A stretch of 64,000 nucleotides of DNA, taken from the NCBI GenBank assembly GCA_024635995.1, contig JAGXHW010000010.1, positions 1-64,000 on the forward strand, in the 5' to 3' direction. The notes under the pieces were generated by a model. That model was not told where the DNA came from, searched no databases, and was given only the letters and a program-made list of their open reading frames with translations. Position 1 is the stretch's first letter; each line of letters starts with the position of its first letter. Below are positions 14,319 to 22,027 of this stretch, in pieces. This DNA is from Clostridiaceae bacterium. GTDB taxonomy: Bacteria; Bacillota; Clostridia; Peptostreptococcales; Tindalliaceae. A program made the translations under genes and the position numbers.

Positions 14319-15369
14319 TTCGACTAATCTCCCCTCTTGAATATTGTCTTATAATGGCTTTCATGGCTTTGATCGACACATAAGGCACTACTCTTGTTTT
14401 AAATACCTTGTACGTCTGTGAGTGTTTTATCCATCCCAGATAACTGATAATTGCGGCCGCATCTTTGAATGTGGCTTTTCCTTTGTTGTAGATGCGCTTT
14501 GCTTTACGTGTGATGCGCAACATCAGGCTTTTTCTTAATATTGTTTTGTGCCTGAAAAACCTGAATCCCATAAAATCCAGCGCTCTTGCATCTAGCTTAA
14601 ATACCTGCCAGTTTTTCTTGATTTTGAGGTTCATTTTTTCCAGGTACCCCATGATCATGCGCACGGCTTTGTGTAGTTTTCTTTTGTTGGGCCCAAACAG
14701 AATCATATCGTCCATATACCTCATGTAGTACTTTATTTTCAGCACTTGTTTTATGAGGTGGTCCAGCTTTTGCAAAATGAAATTAGCCAGCCATTGGCTT
14801 GTTAAATATCCGATTGGCAGGCCTTTTGGGTAGCTGTCTATGATGGTGTCCAGGAGCCACAACATTTTAGGGTCTTTGATGATGGTTCTGATACTGGCCT
14901 TGGCCAGGGTGTGCGTAACTGATTCATAAAATTTTGTGATGTCTAATTTTGCACTGTATTTAGTGTTTTTCCTGTCTTTTCTGATCCACTTTTCAAGTTT
15001 TGGTTTTCCAAAATGCGGTCCTCTGCCCGGCATGCTTCCGCAGGAGTAGGCATATGCACCTTTTTCTATAACTGGCTGTAATTGTAGTACCAGTGCCCAG
15101 TGTATGATTTGGTCTGGATAAAAATCGATTTTTGTAACTTTCCGCTGTTTCTGTCCCGCTCCTTCTCTAATAAAGGATTCCTTGTATGGGCATGGTTTGT
15201 ATGTGCCGGTGACCAGCATTTTATGAATTTGGTATGCGTGTTTTTCAACGTCTGCCAATACTTCCTGGACTTCTTTTCTATCTTTCTTGTCTTCAGCTGC
15301 TCGGTAAATTGCAGCTGTTATGTTTTGCATTGATATTGTTCTTTCAAATATGTGTTTTTCCGTCTTCAT
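14272..15369 (-). CDS. DGR reverse transcriptase
   Basis: A 365-aa reverse transcriptase. LDITKFYESV (residues 142-151) holds the first catalytic Asp; PIGYLTSQWLANF carries IGYLTSQ (186-192), the SQ form that marks DGR enzymes rather than the SP form of group II introns; YMDD at 218-221 is the polymerase centre; KLDARALDFMGFRF is a later RT motif. It would copy the template repeat RNA with errors at adenines. ATG 15369 has AAAGGA 8 nt upstream. Its 3' end overlaps the next gene. It is within the late operon, so expression is expected late in infection. Confidence 0.95.
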   Translation of the reverse strand: MKTEKHIFERTISMQNITAAIYRAAEDKKDRKEVQEVLADVEKHAYQIHKMLVTGTYKPCPYKESFIREGAGQKQRKVTKIDFYPDQIIHWALVLQLQPVIEKGAYAYSCGSMPGRGPHFGKPKLEKWIRKDRKNTKYSAKLDITKFYESVTHTLAKASIRTIIKDPKMLWLLDTIIDSYPKGLPIGYLTSQWLANFILQKLDHLIKQVLKIKYYMRYMDDMILFGPNKRKLHKAVRMIMGYLEKMNLKIKKNWQVFKLDARALDFMGFRFFRHKTILRKSLMLRITRKAKRIYNKGKATFKDAAAIISYLGWIKHSQTYKVFKTRVVPYVSIKAMKAIIRQYSRGEISRNENIPLRKHRTAIAS

Positions 15370-15383
15370 CCACGATGTCCTTT

Positions 15384-15510
15384 CTTATGGCCTATGGGTG
15401 GTTCGAATTCGCATGAACCTACTTGACCCATCCAGTTTCGGCTTAATTTTTACCTAGGGGTAAGGAATATGGCACACCATCGTTCGAGATGATTTTTGTT
15501 ACTTTTCCAT
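15384..15510 (-). other. Spacer between template repeat and RT, probable DGR RNA 3' part
   Basis: No gene is visible in the 127 nt between the template repeat and the RT ribosome site. In the Bordetella phage DGR a stretch of similar size and place is needed in the RNA for priming cDNA synthesis. The role here is inferred from position. Confidence 0.5.
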
Positions 15511-15624
15511 AAGAATGGAGAGCGACGCGCCAATGTTCGAATTCGCATTGGAGAGCGGATTGTTCAGATTCACCGTGCCGGCCCCGCAAAGAGAGCCATT
15601 GTTACGATTGCCACTGACAAGCGC
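15511..15624 (-). repeat. DGR template repeat (TR)
   Basis: It matches 15729-15842 over 114 bp with no gap (constant offset of 218). There are 16 mismatches; 13 are at T on the given strand, that is A in the sense strand. Read in the target frame it would encode nine AAY (Asn) codons, the usual DGR design. Non-adenine differences are at 15514 (near the 3' edge) and 15567-15568. Confidence 0.95.
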
Positions 15625-15686
15625 TGCGCATGTGTGCCATATCCCTATATATGATTTTGATTTATTGTTGATGTGTAATTCTTTCC

Positions 15687-15703
15687 GGGGGCTGGCTGCC
15701 CCC
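15687..15703. other. GC hairpin downstream of the variable repeat
   Basis: GGGGGC (15687-15692) pairs with GCCCCC (15698-15703), loop TGGCT. It is 11 nt past the tail fibre stop codon. A hairpin or cruciform just after the variable repeat is a known recognition element for retrohoming in other DGRs; that role here is inferred. A second CCCCC run (15707-15711) could offer an alternative pairing. Confidence 0.65.
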
Positions 15704-15713
15704 TTGCCCCCGC

Positions 15714-17456
15714 TTAACTGGTCTTCTCAAGGAAGGAGAGCGACGCGCCAAAGTTCGAAGTCGCAAGGGAGAGCGGATTGGACACCGTCACCGTGCCGGC
15801 CCCGCAAAGAGAGCCATAGCCACGAGCGCCACTGACAAGCGCCCACTTTATAGTGCCTCCAACTGCGTACCAAAGTCCGCATGTATAGTACGTTGTTGCT
15901 GATGCACCGTTTGTGTCCGGGATGAATCCTAAATCTTCAACGATTTTTGCATCACGCAGATACCCGCCTGATCCGCCTGTTGGAAATACGCCGGTAGGTG
16001 TGTAGCCGGCGGGCATTACATTTTCGTCTGGTGTCGCTGGTTGCAGGTATGGCGGTGTTTTTCTGACGTGTATTTCTCCATTCAGTGCCAGGAGCATGCC
16101 GCTCATTCTTTCCCAGTAGTTACCCCAGTAGTTTTCGATGTAGAACACTTTTACCGCCTGGGTTGTAGTGCTGTAACCGTGGAATTGGCCTTTTCCTTTC
16201 AGGGCTCCTGGTGCTATGTAAACACCTGAATCGCTGTTCCCGTTTCCAAATGTCAATTGATCTGCTGTTGTTTTGCCTATGAGCCATAGCAGGTAAGTGA
16301 TGTAGTCTCGTTGCGATTTGTAACCTATATGCCATCCAATCCCGTTTTCTTCCGCTCTTTCGATTTCTATTTGTCCTGTTTGACTGGCCATGACCGCACC
16401 CGTTGCCAGTGACCGAAGACGTGGCGCTACATACGATCCGTCAAACATTGCTTTGTACATGTAATCCTGTATGTTTCCATTTTCGTCAGTAAATGCATGG
16501 GCGTGGTAGCTTGAATCGTACTGCACGTTTGAAAAAACAATATACTCATGTGTTGCGTCTTCCCATTCTTTTATCCATAACCGTTTGAACTGGCTCATTG
16601 CATTTCCTGCAAAGGCTGTGCTTCCGATGTCCGAGGCTGTTCCGTCGGCTTTTTTTGTTTGATCGTTTCGGTCTAGTCGGTAGGCGACGGTACCATCGTA
16701 GTTTAGCATGACGGGGGTGTTTATCCATTCGCAGAAGCCTCTCCATGATCCGTAATTAAATTCGTCTGCTGAATAGTTCATGCCGGCCGGGATCATGCCT
16801 ACAGCGTCGTATAGGTATTCCACCCGTGTAAAGGGGTTCGAGTCGTTTTTGTCGATTTTTATGCCGTATCGGAATGTGCCAGGTGTGCCGGCGCTGATAA
16901 TGCCATTTTCGTCAATAGTGATGGTGTTTCCGTCTACTTTTACGTGGCCTAGGGCTGCGTCTGTTGCTTTATCGTTTTTGTGCACATTAAAATCTTGTTG
17001 CGTTACATATATTCCCGATTCCACTGTTATGCTTACATTTTCCGCTTCCCCAATTGTTGTCGTAATATTGTGTATCGATTCAATCACTGTTGATCCTTGA
17101 TCTGCAGGTAAGTAGTCTGCAAATGCCCCAGCATTTGTATAGCAATATAGTATTTCTCCTTCGTCTGGGTCATTTGCAAATATGCCAATTTCTCTCACAA
17201 AAAATCCCTCTGCAAGATCTTCATTTGTTACATATATTCTTATTCTTACTGTTCCATCTCCAATCACTGACATATCTCCTATGTCCAGTGTTTTTTTCTC
17301 ACTTATGAGCACGTTCAAATCTTTTATTTCCTGTTCTGGTTCCAGTGTTCCGTCACCTATGCCAGATCTAGTGAACTGCAGTTGTGTTCCTATTTGGGCT
17401 TTTGCCTGTAATGCTAATCCCTTATTTGTTAGTTGAATGTTCGGAAAATCCGCCAA
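15714..17456 (-). CDS. Phage tail fibre protein, DGR target
   Basis: A 580-aa protein starting at TTG 17456 with GGAGGGAGCAAG upstream. The first 160 residues match the N-terminal domain of P2/Mu-type tail collar fibres (FPNIQLTNKGLALQAKAQIG, LAEGFFVREIGIFA, FADYLPADQGS). The C-terminal 380 residues contain a C-type-lectin-like variable domain (RVEYLYDAVGMIPAGMNY, GYLRDAKIVEDLGFIP, WYAVGGTIKWALVSG). The variable repeat encodes residues 539-576; Asn codons of the template have become A544, G546, Y547, T557, S559, L564 and T566, while N560 and N568 are unchanged. It probably forms the adhesin that contacts the host receptor. Confidence 0.92.
   Translation of the reverse strand: MADFPNIQLTNKGLALQAKAQIGTQLQFTRSGIGDGTLEPEQEIKDLNVLISEKKTLDIGDMSVIGDGTVRIRIYVTNEDLAEGFFVREIGIFANDPDEGEILYCYTNAGAFADYLPADQGSTVIESIHNITTTIGEAENVSITVESGIYVTQQDFNVHKNDKATDAALGHVKVDGNTITIDENGIISAGTPGTFRYGIKIDKNDSNPFTRVEYLYDAVGMIPAGMNYSADEFNYGSWRGFCEWINTPVMLNYDGTVAYRLDRNDQTKKADGTASDIGSTAFAGNAMSQFKRLWIKEWEDATHEYIVFSNVQYDSSYHAHAFTDENGNIQDYMYKAMFDGSYVAPRLRSLATGAVMASQTGQIEIERAEENGIGWHIGYKSQRDYITYLLWLIGKTTADQLTFGNGNSDSGVYIAPGALKGKGQFHGYSTTTQAVKVFYIENYWGNYWERMSGMLLALNGEIHVRKTPPYLQPATPDENVMPAGYTPTGVFPTGGSGGYLRDAKIVEDLGFIPDTNGASATTYYTCGLWYAVGGTIKWALVSGARGYGSLCGAGTVTVSNPLSLATSNFGASLSFLEKTS
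15729..15842 (-). repeat. DGR variable repeat (VR)
   Basis: The copy of the template repeat inside the fibre gene, residues 539-576. Its 3' GC-rich edge (GGCGCGTCGCTCTCC, sense strand) is shared with the template and would be the initiation-of-mutagenic-homing site; the two repeats differ just beyond it (CTTC versus CATT). Confidence 0.95.
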
Positions 17457-17469
17457 CTTGCTCCCTCCT

Positions 17470-18108
17470 TTAGGTTATAAATATTTCATTAACTACCTGT
17501 ATGCATCCCGCTTTATTTAGTTTTGCCTTTGTTTCACCTGCGGCTATATCTATTCCAGATGTAACCACCGTTCCCTTCATGTGTCCTAGAGCAATGTTTA
17601 ACTCCATTTCTTTTGTTTTTTCGATGAATATTTTTTCCAGCCAACTCCTTAAATTTTTTACTGTATTTATTAATTTTACTATTTGTTCAATCCTTTCTTC
17701 ACTATATGCCAGGGCATCTGTTTTAACCATAAAACTGTATGGTTCTCCTTCATACTCAAACCATTCAATTATCTCTCCGTTTCCGAAAACATCTTGAATT
17801 ATTTGCTGAACGGCATAGGGTGTTCCTTTGGTGTACTTTTTCAGATAACCCGATTTCACCAGCCTTCTCTTTGTTTCAATCGGAAAAGCTGTATCATAGA
17901 AATCAATTCGCATTTGTATTGCCAGGTGATCCAGTATAATTCCCGGGGCACTGTCAATGTCTGTCATGACCATTACCAGACCCACTTTCTGAGCAATTTC
18001 CTGAAACTCCTTGTCTGCAGCAGCTGATGCTGCTATTATATCCGGATCTGATCTTAGATTTTCCGGAAGCAATTCAAGAAGTGTGACGGTTTTGGTTGTT
18101 TTACTCAT
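17470..18108 (-). CDS. Phage tail protein I (P2 gpI family)
   Basis: A 212-aa protein. LLELLPENLRSDPDIIAASA is typical of gpI, as are the ILDHLAIQMRIDFYD and FPIETKRRLVKSGYLKKYTK segments. gpI is a baseplate component needed for tail assembly. Start ATG 18108 overlaps the stop of gpJ (ATGAGTAA); a longer frame runs inside gpJ and is unlikely. Followed by the fibre gene, as in P2. Confidence 0.88.
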   Translation of the reverse strand: MSKTTKTVTLLELLPENLRSDPDIIAASAAADKEFQEIAQKVGLVMVMTDIDSAPGIILDHLAIQMRIDFYDTAFPIETKRRLVKSGYLKKYTKGTPYAVQQIIQDVFGNGEIIEWFEYEGEPYSFMVKTDALAYSEERIEQIVKLINTVKNLRSWLEKIFIEKTKEMELNIALGHMKGTVVTSGIDIAAGETKAKLNKAGCIQVVNEIFIT

Positions 18109-19252
18109 CTTCCAGACCCCCATACGCTGCATCAATCGTGGTTTCTTTTGCCACTTCCGTTTCTCCAATCACAGTAAATACAGGGCTTGTTATTTCCACA
18201 CGTTTCGCTCCCGCCTGTACTATTCTGGCGCTCAGCTCTGATGGGTTTATGTCTCTTCCAATCCTTATCTTTTGCCAGGTGACATATTCGCTTATGGCCA
18301 GGTTTATGGCGTCTTGTATTTCCACCACTCTTGATTCGTTTTGTTTTCCGATGTAGTAGGTTAGTTCGATTGCGTAGTCTACCTGGTCCGGAGCACCTAC
18401 TTGTAAATTATCCGTTAACGGCCTTCTATTTGATGCGCTTAGGTAGTTTGTTATCTCGGTGATCAGTGAGCTGTCTGGGATGGATCCGTCTGATAGGATG
18501 AATCGAATGTCAACAACTCCCGGATCGGGTGAACTTGGTTTTACATCACCTATCGCTGAGCTGTACTGCTTAGCGAAAAACACATAGGCATCTCCCGGAC
18601 CGGCCACTGAAAACGACTCCGGTTTCAAGTAGATTCGCTCTCTTAGTGATACATCGTCTTCTGCAGCTTCACCGCCTTGTGATGTGGTGGTGTTGGCCAC
18701 TGATGCAATGCCGGCCACTGGGTTTACCAGCGTGCTTATCTGTCCTGGTGTAAACCCATTACCTGCTGTGCCCAGGGTTCTGCAAATACTTTGCACATCG
18801 ATGTATTCTTCTGCTTCTTCTATTTCTGCATAGACCGTTGTTTCAAAAAAAATACCGTTTCCTGGGGTTGTTAATGTTCCTGCAGGTATCGGTATGGTTG
18901 TGCCTTCCTGTGATTTTGTAAACCTTACAGTTGTAACAGCTGCCGATGGTCCGTTTCTTCCTTCTCCCACTATGGCTCCCAGATTTTCCAAATAACTTCC
19001 TTCAGAATACCTGAGCAGGTTTTGTTTTGCTGCGTAGTCTATCTGCTGAAGCAATCCGTATTCTCTTAGAGCCTGTGCATAAATCCATATTCTTACCGGG
19101 TCTCCTGGTGACAGGGTTTTTCTCACACCCGTTGACTCGAAATAGACCTCTTCATACTCTGCCACCATTTGAGACAACATTGTTTGTACATCCTTATTCA
19201 CAAAGTTAATTTCCGGCAAGCTTCTGAAGGCTCTTATTGATTCGTTAGACAC
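18101..19252 (-). CDS. Baseplate J-like protein (P2 gpJ family)
   Basis: A 383-aa baseplate wedge protein, GTG start at 19252. Family marks: VYFESTGVRKTLSPGDPVRI, GSYLENLGAIVGEGRNG, a central domain with IPAGTLTTPGNGIFFETT, and C-terminal INPSELSARIVQAGAKRVEI. It forms the outer baseplate with gpI and gpW and lies between those genes. Confidence 0.92.
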   Translation of the reverse strand: MSNESIRAFRSLPEINFVNKDVQTMLSQMVAEYEEVYFESTGVRKTLSPGDPVRIWIYAQALREYGLLQQIDYAAKQNLLRYSEGSYLENLGAIVGEGRNGPSAAVTTVRFTKSQEGTTIPIPAGTLTTPGNGIFFETTVYAEIEEAEEYIDVQSICRTLGTAGNGFTPGQISTLVNPVAGIASVANTTTSQGGEAAEDDVSLRERIYLKPESFSVAGPGDAYVFFAKQYSSAIGDVKPSSPDPGVVDIRFILSDGSIPDSSLITEITNYLSASNRRPLTDNLQVGAPDQVDYAIELTYYIGKQNESRVVEIQDAINLAISEYVTWQKIRIGRDINPSELSARIVQAGAKRVEITSPVFTVIGETEVAKETTIDAAYGGLEDE

Positions 19253-19544
19253 CTATGATCACCACCTTTGGGTATAATTTTCCCTGCAAGGCATCTGTCT
19301 CGAAGGTTACTTCTGATACTCTTGCTCTTGATTCGTAACGTTTTATTTGTTCTGTATACTCCACTACCAGTCTTCCTTTAGCCTCTTCCAGCGGAAGATC
19401 TAAAACATCGATATTTATGCCAAAGTTTCTATCCAGCGGCACTGATCCTCTTGCCGTGGTTATGATCGTTCTGACATTTTGCACAATCTCTTCGGCTCCG
19501 GAAGCGTCGAAAATAATTTCAGCTGCATTCAGGTTAATTTCCAT
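19245..19544 (-). CDS. Baseplate protein W/gp25
   Basis: A 99-aa protein of the GPW/gp25 family: LNAAEIIFDASGAEEIVQNV, ARGSVPLDRNFGINID, EEAKGRLVVEYTEQIKRYE. These proteins start sheath assembly at the baseplate. Its end overlaps the start of gpJ by 8 nt. Confidence 0.92.
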   Translation of the reverse strand: MEINLNAAEIIFDASGAEEIVQNVRTIITTARGSVPLDRNFGINIDVLDLPLEEAKGRLVVEYTEQIKRYESRARVSEVTFETDALQGKLYPKVVIIGV

Positions 19545-19548
19545 GGTA

Positions 19549-20217
19549 TCAATCCACCCTTATATACTGGTTGTATACGTAAGCCGTCCCGCCTCCGTAC
19601 TCTATTTCAAGCCAATTACCAGAACTTCCTACAATGGTTATTTGTGTGCCATTTGTCAGCGTTCCTATAGGTGCATGTGACATCCCTGGCCCTGGTCGCA
19701 CATTAAGCACCGATGCAGTTACGGTTCCTGTTTTTGTTTCAGACTGTGTTTCCTGTACTGGCGATGCCATAGGTGGTGGCGGTGCTGGTGCAGGTTTCCA
19801 TAGAACCAATCCCTCTTCCTCTTCAACGTCCTCTTTCAGGCTTAGTTCCAGGGTTAAACTGTACACTTGTCCACGGTCAAGCACTACATTTAACGCTTTT
19901 GACATGCTTTCAATCACCCATTTACCTTCTCCCTGTGGCTTATTTCCGATCACCAGGGTATGGGCTTCACCTTTTTTCAAAATCTCGTGCAAATTCTCAT
20001 ACTCTTTCATGGGGTTTACACCATTACTGGCATTCAGATCAATGTTAAAGGTCACAATATCAAGTTCCGTTCCCATAAATTCCAGTTGTGGCTTTCGCAG
20101 TATCAGGCGGTGTTCTGCGAAATTTGCGAATGATTCACGACTGTAATTTCTAAACGTTAGTATTCGCCTGTCTGATGTTCTAAAGGTTATTGGTCCAAAA
20201 AATCCTATTGTTGCCAT
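19549..20217 (-). CDS. Phage tail protein U-like with C-terminal SH3b domain
   Basis: A 222-aa protein. Residues 1-130 match the P2 gpU type (GFFGPITFRTSDRRILTFRN, FMGTELDIVTFNIDLNASNG). A Pro-rich linker (PAPAPPPPM) leads to an SH3b domain (ASVLNVRPGPGMSHAPIGTL to YNQYIRVD), which in other proteins binds peptidoglycan. The fusion is less usual and may help local cell-wall contact. Confidence 0.8.
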   Translation of the reverse strand: MATIGFFGPITFRTSDRRILTFRNYSRESFANFAEHRLILRKPQLEFMGTELDIVTFNIDLNASNGVNPMKEYENLHEILKKGEAHTLVIGNKPQGEGKWVIESMSKALNVVLDRGQVYSLTLELSLKEDVEEEEGLVLWKPAPAPPPPMASPVQETQSETKTGTVTASVLNVRPGPGMSHAPIGTLTNGTQITIVGSSGNWLEIEYGGGTAYVYNQYIRVD

Positions 20218-20231
20218 GGTATATCACCGCC

Positions 20232-20756
20232 TTAAAATGGTTTTTCTGTGGGTACGGATGGTGTTATACTTCCTACTGCTGTTATATTGCCCTCTGCATG
20301 TATATTTCCATCCACTTTCACGTCACTATCAACAATAAGGCCCTGGTTTATCCTCGTGCTTCCTTCCACTGTCAGATTACCTGTTATGGTCACGTCTCCC
20401 ATGAGCCTAATGTTTTGTGCTGAAATGGTGAAGGTCTTTGTCTGGCTGTCATACTTTAAGTATGATTCATTCCAGAAATGCTTATAGTACAGCTTTTTTC
20501 CCCATTCAACAGGTTTTACCATTTGGCTGAAGAACTTTCCTATGCACACACCTTGCGATGTGCCTGTGCCCAGGAAAATGCAAAACACTGAATCCCCAGG
20601 TTCCGGCATCATATACTCGAATGCCATCATGGGTATTTCTCCTGACGTTGTGTTTTCTTTGTCCTTAAAGGTCACTCTGACTTTACCGGCCTGATAGTTC
20701 ACGCTTGATACCGTGGCCACCCTGAAAAGGTTTTTAATGATTCTCAGCGCGTCCAT
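20232..20756 (-). CDS. Baseplate assembly protein V (tail spike)
   Basis: A 174-aa protein of the gpV family. An OB-like N-terminal domain (VATVSSVNYQAGKVRVTFKD, MPEPGDSVFCIFLG, GVCIGKFF) is followed by a beta-helical repeat region (IRLMGDVTITGNLTVEGSTR, DSDVKVDGNIHAEGNI). It forms the membrane-piercing spike of contractile tails. Confidence 0.88.
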   Translation of the reverse strand: MDALRIIKNLFRVATVSSVNYQAGKVRVTFKDKENTTSGEIPMMAFEYMMPEPGDSVFCIFLGTGTSQGVCIGKFFSQMVKPVEWGKKLYYKHFWNESYLKYDSQTKTFTISAQNIRLMGDVTITGNLTVEGSTRINQGLIVDSDVKVDGNIHAEGNITAVGSITPSVPTEKPF

Positions 20757-21805
20757 CAGTACCCCTCCAATACTTTGTGAGATGCAAAATTAGTTGTCGA
20801 TTTTTGACCAACGCTGTGATCAACTGCATCAATAAAATACTTTCCGTTGAATTTTCCAAATCCAGTTATAATGACATTGATCCCTGCCATGATGTCCAGG
20901 TTCATTGGCAGATTTCCACCGAGTACAGTTTCGTACTTGTTCGCTTCACGTAGCTTTGATTGTGCTATTATTTCAGCCTCTGCAATGCTATAAACTGTTT
21001 CATTCACTCTCAGTATTTTGTTTCCTGTCCTACCTGGTGCCCTGAAAGTATATGTGTAGGTTTCTTCTGTGTCTGGTAGTGAGTATGTCACTTCACAGGC
21101 ATCATAAACGCCGGCCGTACTGGTTCTGGCTTCCCATGATGAATCAATGTTCGTTTCATCAATGGTGAGCGTCACTGGCTTCATTGTCTTTTCATCCACT
21201 TTTTGTGGTGGGTTTTTCGCTTCCAGTTCCATTTCCCTGTACAGTACAATGTGATCCCGGTATACTTTCATGGCCATCCCATAACGCTTCGCAACTTCAA
21301 ACAGAAAGCCTGCGTCCGGTTTTTGGGCCTGTTCAATAAAATTTATCACTGGATTAAAGGCTGATTCATACTTCAATTTCAATCCATTTGCGCTGGCTAT
21401 TGCCTTGCCAATTTCTTTAAGGGTGGCCATCTCAAAAGTGCGCGAGTGTTCCGTTTCCATAAAATCTTCATTCGATGGGATTGATAGCCCCTGGATGGTT
21501 GCAGTAATCGGCCGGCCTCTAAACTCCGGCTCATCAATAATAAAATTGCCACAGAAAAACCTTTTTTCCCGGTCTTCCTTTTCCCAGTTTTTTGTGACAA
21601 TGGACGCCATGATGGTATCCCCTTTTTCAGGAAACCAGTCTCCCATCCATTTTTTCTTACTGTCTTTGACTTCAATGGCTAGACTGTCCGCCTCACCTGA
21701 TGCTTTTTCAGAATAGGTGAGGCTTATCAGATCTTGCGCAATGTCGGCGGTAATGTTTTTGTTTTGGTAGAAGATGTCTACTGACGTTCTTCTTATTTCT
21801 TTCAT
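20756..21805 (-). CDS. Phage late control D-like hub protein (gpD family)
   Basis: A 349-aa protein of the P2 gpD/baseplate hub type: VDIFYQNKNITADIAQDLIS, LAIEVKDSKKKWMGDWFPEK, GDTIMASIV, and C-terminal MAGINVIITGFGKFNGKYFI. Start ATG 21805 has GGAGGCG upstream. It overlaps the tail X gene end by none and gpV start by one base; gpX, D and V form the hub. Confidence 0.85.
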   Translation of the reverse strand: MKEIRRTSVDIFYQNKNITADIAQDLISLTYSEKASGEADSLAIEVKDSKKKWMGDWFPEKGDTIMASIVTKNWEKEDREKRFFCGNFIIDEPEFRGRPITATIQGLSIPSNEDFMETEHSRTFEMATLKEIGKAIASANGLKLKYESAFNPVINFIEQAQKPDAGFLFEVAKRYGMAMKVYRDHIVLYREMELEAKNPPQKVDEKTMKPVTLTIDETNIDSSWEARTSTAGVYDACEVTYSLPDTEETYTYTFRAPGRTGNKILRVNETVYSIAEAEIIAQSKLREANKYETVLGGNLPMNLDIMAGINVIITGFGKFNGKYFIDAVDHSVGQKSTTNFASHKVLEGY

Positions 21806-21806
21806 G

Positions 21807-22016
21807 CTATCGCCTCCATGGCGGTATGTTTTCAATAGTGCTGCCTTGCGAGGGGGCAATTTCCGGAATTTTGATGGTGATCCCTCCGCTGAACACTACT
21901 TTGTCGATGTGGTTTGGGTTAGCTTCCATTAACTCCCTGATCCGGAATACTGACCCCATTTCCCGGTGTGCTATCAAATCGAAAGTATCTCCCGATACTG
22001 TGGTGTAATTTCTCAT
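21807..22016 (-). CDS. Tail protein X (LysM-like)
   Basis: A 69-aa protein with a LysM-type fold: YTTVSGDTFDLIAHREMGSV, LMEANP, ITIKIPEI. The gpX family is part of the tail hub. The gene is between the tape measure and gpD genes, the usual P2 order. Confidence 0.88.
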   Translation of the reverse strand: MRNYTTVSGDTFDLIAHREMGSVFRIRELMEANPNHIDKVVFSGGITIKIPEIAPSQGSTIENIPPWRR

Positions 22017-22027
22017 GGCCAGCCTCC

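Larger units (their letters stand above)
14272..15842 (-). other. Diversity-generating retroelement (RT, template repeat, variable repeat)
   Basis: In transcription order: variable repeat at the end of the tail fibre gene (15842-15729), hairpin (15703-15687), template repeat (15624-15511), a 127-nt spacer, and the reverse transcriptase gene. This is a standard DGR layout. Substitutions between repeats are concentrated at template adenines. No Avd-like gene is visible. Confidence 0.95.

Noticed and set aside
15515-15835. Plus-strand open frame spanning template and variable repeats
   Set aside because: It is the reverse complement of the DGR repeats; no ribosome site, and its content is explained by the minus-strand fibre gene and the template repeat.
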